From Chara braunii (lineage: Eukaryota; Streptophyta; Charophyceae; Charales; Characeae), in NCBI GenBank assembly GCA_003427395.1, contig BFEA01000034.1:4496823-4518511 (forward strand): 21,689 nt of DNA. The letters are read 5' to 3'. Each line of letters begins with the position of its first letter. Within the stretch, counting starts at the first letter, position 1. Position numbers and translations under genes: made by a program. The notes below the pieces were generated by a model that saw only the letters and a program-made list of their open reading frames with translations, did no database searches and was not told the DNA's origin. This document shows positions 18,316 through 21,689 of this stretch, one piece after another.

Positions 18316-19899
18316 GCCACAAGAATGGACATTAAAAATGACTCTTTTTGGCCAGACCTTCTCAAGACTTGGCGCAAACTACCCTTACCAGATAAAATCT
18401 CTCCAAACCGTTGGGAAGAGGTCTGTCAACAACCCCTCTTTAATAACAGGTGGTTGACTGATTCACAAGGAAGGATGTTTCATTGTATGGATTCCCCATG
18501 GAGGGGCAGGGTTAAAAATGGGATCCTAAGGATTGGGGATATCTGGAACTCAGAAACTCGAGACTGGTACTCTCTCTCAGATCTCTTGTCTTGTTTGCGC
18601 TATTGCAGGAACACAGAAAGAGCACTAGAAACAATCATTGATGCTGTCCCGATAGAATGGATAAGGATTTTCAGAAAAGGACTCCAACTCAAAGAAAGTG
18701 ATTGGGTGGGCATCCAAGGAAACCCCCAACAAATAGGAAATGTGGTAATAGTGAATGACGAGAGATCAATTTTACTCTCCTTGTTCTCAATCGATCAGAA
18801 AAATCGAATAAAGGAGAGTCATAGTAAGGAAAGCAGGTGGGTCAACGCCGATCAAGTATTCAGGATCAAAGTTTTGAGAGATAAAGACCGTTGGCTTGTT
18901 TTCAAACCATTATGTGCAATACAAAATTTGGCTATAGACCCAATATCTTGGTCATGGACGGTTCCTCTGGGGAAACGTAGCAAGTCTACTCGTAATATCC
19001 ACTCCCTGACAGTCAGATCAACTTACCATTTGTTGAGACCAAGATTGGATCTAAAGGATCGAGTGAAAGCCAGATGGATGGAACATCTGAATGTAAGCAG
19101 GGAGGATATAAGACATATTAAGTGGTTCAAAACTATTAAGATAATGCTGACCAAAATTGCCTCTTTACAGTGGCAAATTAACCATCGTTGTCTTCCCACG
19201 AATGATTGGCTAATAGATAGGACCTCCTTGGAAGAGAAAGGCATTGCCTTACCTTGGTGTAAGCTATGCTCCTCTGCATTCCCATCAAGGACCATTTCGG
19301 AAACCATTCAGCACATCTTCCTTCAATGCCCAGGTGCAGTCTGGCTATGGCGATGGTGGGATAGAATTTGGAGTTCCCTAGATACCTCACTGACCTGGCC
19401 GTGGGACTGGAGGACCTGTTATGCGAGACATGGTCTCCAGAGGAAATAGATGAATTCTCTCATAATCTTATTTATAACCGGCAGAAGAGCTGTCCTATGG
19501 GCCCTTTGGCAACGTTGCTGCACGTTTGAGATGGAGGGAGCAAGGCTGGATGGCCCAGAGTTTACTGAGACAATCAAGGTACAGGTGCAAACTGTTATCA
19601 CTGCTCAATGGGACAAAATAAAAAAAATAAAAAAATTCCTGTCAAACAAAAAAGAAATCCAACATCATATTCAACTATTCAGTGGCGCTTGGCTAGGGGG
19701 GGCTCAAGGTGGTAAGATTGGGAGGATCAAAGAGAGTGGGGTCAAAAGAGAAGATACAGAAGGGCAAAAGAAGGAAGTCCAAAGAGACTACAGCCTGTCT
19801 TTCCATGATTGGACAAACGTGGACCCAACAGTACCCCTTCGCCCGCTTTCAGAGTTCCCTGATCCTTTCCCCCATCCTCACTATCCCTGGTCCCCATGA
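18316..19899 (+). pseudogene. LINE ORF2, part 3: C-terminal Cys/His region
   Basis: Continuous with part 2 except for the TAG at 18313-18315, this frame extends to a second TAG at 19447-19449 and then to 19899. It holds a Trp-rich region and a zf-RVT-like cluster: CKLC, then H and C in IQHIFLQC, followed by WLWRWW. This is typical for the end of plant L1-like ORF2. Between about 19410 and 19480 a neighbouring frame (EDLLCETWSPEEIDEF) reads more like protein, so compensating frameshifts are likely there. The last ~100 residues (KVQVQTVITAQW, then Lys-rich) have no recognised fold. Confidence 0.75.
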
Positions 19900-20197
19900 G
19901 TTGGTTTGGCTGCATATGAGGAGGAATTGGCTTTGGTATTTTGCAATCAGCTAGGTGATACTGTCTGTTCTGGTGGCCATTCAAGGCTGAAGAGGCTGAT
20001 CTTTCATGATTCGCAAGTTCTCAGTTTCTCCAATTTCTCAAAAAAGACGATGTATAAGGGACGCTGGACCCAGTTTCCAGCTGGTGCAGCTCCCCGCCAA
20101 TAGAATGGAGCCAACAGGTGGTCTGCTAGGGGTGGGGAAGTATTTCACCATCCCATGCAGAACCAGCTGGGTTTTGAAAAAAAAAAAAAAAAAAAAA
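19900..20197 (+). other. LINE 3' UTR and A21 tail
   Basis: A short untranslated segment is followed by 21 uninterrupted A at 20177-20197. Beyond the tail, LTR sequence resumes. The tail fixes the orientation of the LINE as +, the same as the RecQ gene. Confidence 0.82.
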
Positions 20198-20385
20198 CAC
20201 GGGTAACCACCCCAGGCCCTGTGGAAATTCAGGCAGTTGCGCAGCGTCAGTTGGTTGAGTGAGCCCAGGCCCTGCCTGCCTTTTTCCAAATGTATCTGAG
20301 GCAGGCCCTGGGCCAGACATGGGGCATGAACTGAACACAGGCCGTTGGCAGTTGGACACGGGTAACCACCCCAGGCCCTGTGGAA
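20197..20385. repeat. Exact 30-bp direct repeat, 159-bp spacing
   Basis: The 30 bases beginning acacgggtaacc occur identically at 20197-20226 and 20356-20385. In the gypsy LTR only the second position has a close counterpart (around 4670-4700). The first position has a weaker match. The repeat may reflect local duplication or conversion in the solo LTR near the LINE insertion site. Confidence 0.8.
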
Positions 20386-20984
20386 GATTCCCCGGGACAG
20401 GGGCTCAGCCACTTGGGGCCTACCAGAAGCTTCCGTGGGGAGGACCAGGCCAGCCAGGCAGCTCGCGGCTGGCAGCCACTTTCCATAAAGGAAAGGGCCT
20501 GGCCGCTGGCCAGACATTCGGGCATTCGCTGCTTATGCGCAAGTGCTGCTGTGCCAGCTGCTGAAGCGAGTGCCTCCGCGCTCACGGGCGAGCAGGGAAG
20601 AAGCAGGCAGCCATAGTCGGGCTGGCCTGCGCGTTGATGGATGGGGCGCATGGTGGTCCTTGGGTGCATGTGGCATCTGTGTGGAGGATCGAGGTTGTGG
20701 GTGAAGCGAGGGACATACGTGGTGCTTGATGCAAACGGCATTGGCTAGGGTCTGCTCGTACTTTGGGAAGCTGTTGACGTCACCAGCGGCATTGTAGATA
20801 GGCTAGATAGGATCTGCCATTCGTAGTCTGGACGCTGAGCACCAGATAGGGATTCGACATTGGTTCATTGAGACTATTCCAACATTGTCACTTGTGAGCT
20901 TTTGCTGTGCTCTTATTTGGTGGAACTCGAGTTGCAATTAGGCTATCTGGTTTCTGGAATTCGCTATCGCTCATTTTCCTTGCA
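20198..20984 (+). repeat. Solo LTR, right part (resumes after the LINE)
   Basis: From about 20224 (gaaattcaggcagttgcgca) this aligns with the gypsy LTR from 4542 to its end. Shared features are atggggcgcatggtggtcct, an identical 53-bp block (20769-20821) and the end ctcattttccttgca. The LTR ends at 20984 and is followed by gtca, matching the bases before its left end. Left plus right parts total about 900 bp, close to 923 bp. No PBS or internal retrotransposon sequence follows, so it is a solo LTR formed by LTR-LTR recombination. The TATA-like site is mutated. Confidence 0.8.
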
Positions 20985-21689
20985 GTCATTATTATTATCT
21001 GTTTAATTGAGGTTGTTGGGGAGACTGGCAGAGTTGGAGGTGTTGGAGAAGAAGGGGGGAGTTGACATCGGTTACACAGGAGTATTTCTTCTTCTTCTTC
21101 TACTACTACTACTACTACTTCAATCCTTGTCTCTTTCCCTTTCAAGTTCTCTCATTTCTCTTGCAATTGGATGGCATTGTATTTCTTCAATTTGGCATTC
21201 CTTTGAGCATTTGCTTGGAAATTGGGCAGGATCGTAACACTGGGAAGAAAAGAAAAGTAGTAGCTTCTGACGGAATGACCTTCCACTCTTACATTCTGAG
21301 TCTGACTCCTGATTGAATATGAAAGGATTTCACAATCTGCCCATGCCTGAGTCCTGGTCCCAGAGTCTCACCTGGGCCCAGTCCGAGTTGGTCCCGGTAG
21401 GTCCCAGACCCAGAGTCCTCAGAGTACGCCAGGTTCTGGAGGCCAAAGCATCGTAGTCCGGTAGGGTCTGGTAGTTAGGTCCTCAAAAGTTGTAGGCCCG
21501 GTACCCGAGAAGAAAAGTCCACAGGCCCAAAGGCCAATTTGGCAGCAGCGTCCTGGGAAAGTCTGGTAAGTTCCGGAACTGGCAAACTGCATCCGACAGG
21601 CTACATCGACCGGTACCTGTCTCGAGCCGACAACAATTCACTTCAGCTGCTATTTATAGTTGCTACAGTGCTCCATCACATCACTATGG
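20985..21689 (+). other. Intron sequence after the solo LTR, with CTT/CTA microsatellite
   Basis: No coding exon or known element was recognised. A compound microsatellite of CTT then CTA units lies at about 21085-21120. A region rich in gtcc/ggtcc words (21340-21560) has no open frame with a known domain. The next RecQ exon, expected to encode the HRDC linker, was not found here. Confidence 0.6.

Larger units (their letters stand above)
14878..20197 (+). mobile_element. APE-type LINE (non-LTR retrotransposon), about 5.3 kb, inserted in a solo LTR
   Basis: Order: short 5' region, an ORF1-like remnant, an ORF2 with endonuclease, reverse transcriptase and Cys/His C-terminal regions, a 3' UTR and an A21 tail (20177-20197). 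Its boundaries are set by where LTR similarity stops and resumes. A short acacgg at 14872-14877 recurs at 20197-20202, overlapping the last tail A, and may be the target-site duplication. The domain order is that of plant L1-like LINEs. ORF2 is broken by one-base frameshifts, an internal deletion and stops, so this copy is inactive. It lacks most of an ORF1, so it is probably 5'-truncated. Confidence 0.85.

Noticed and set aside
4418-20984. One giant element using 4418-5340 and 14765-20984 as its paired LTRs
   Set aside because: RecQ exon D lies between them, the second copy has its own gtca duplication, and the gypsy body is truncated at 10748.
21145-21180. Another LTR end plus PBS, from the resemblance of ctcttgcaattggatggc to the 5333-5352 junction
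   Set aside because: The match is short and imperfect, and no LTR sequence precedes it. The true end of the second LTR is at 20984.

Overview
The window is eukaryotic nuclear DNA from a streptophyte (plant or green-algal) genome that is rich in retroelements. Four spliced exons encode part of a BLM/RECQ4-type RecQ helicase that resembles land-plant RECQ4. A U6 snRNA copy has the plant-type U6 sequence, and an LTR is followed by a primer binding site resembling plant initiator-Met tRNA sites. The very long, transposon-packed introns would fit a large charophyte genome such as Chara. That organism assignment is inference from style and was not tested.

Layout. All coding material of the host gene is on the + strand. 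Exon A (1711-1824), exon B (2573-2731), exon C (2950-3030) and exon D (11332-11493) join in one open frame. They cover the last residues of the helicase core, the four-cysteine zinc-binding subdomain and the RQC winged helix. The helicase motor exons must lie upstream of the window and the C-terminal (HRDC) exons downstream. Everything else appears to be intron, including an 8.3 kb intron between C and D and at least 10.2 kb after D.

Intron contents. Before exon A there is a GC-rich, A-tailed retroposon-like unit and an inverted-repeat pair. Between A and B there are three 114-bp repeats with G-rich blocks. The C-D intron holds two more GC-rich A- or T-tailed units in tail-to-tail orientation, a 347-bp tandem duplication, and a decayed Ty3/gypsy retrotransposon (4418-10748). 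That element has a 923-bp 5' LTR, a primer binding site, gag, protease, RT and RNase H, all broken by stops and frameshifts. It is cut off before integrase and the 3' LTR.

After exon D there is a U6 snRNA retropseudogene (11687-11798) with an A13 tail and perfect 18-bp target-site duplications. Next comes a nested pair: a solo LTR of the same family as the gypsy LTR (14765-20984, flanked by gtca) split by a 5.3 kb APE-type LINE (14878-20197). The LINE keeps its endonuclease catalytic residues and an RT FADD box, but its ORF2 is frameshifted. The remainder is low-information intronic sequence with microsatellites.

How it fits together: the retroelements act as insertions into one host gene and do not form a pathway. 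LINE-type target-primed reverse transcription explains the LINE, and by inference the U6 copy and the A-tailed GC-rich units. The host exons are uninterrupted, so the gene may still be functional. No clearly new biological system is visible. The most notable items are the U6 retrocopy, the LINE nested in a solo LTR, and several unexplained repeat families.
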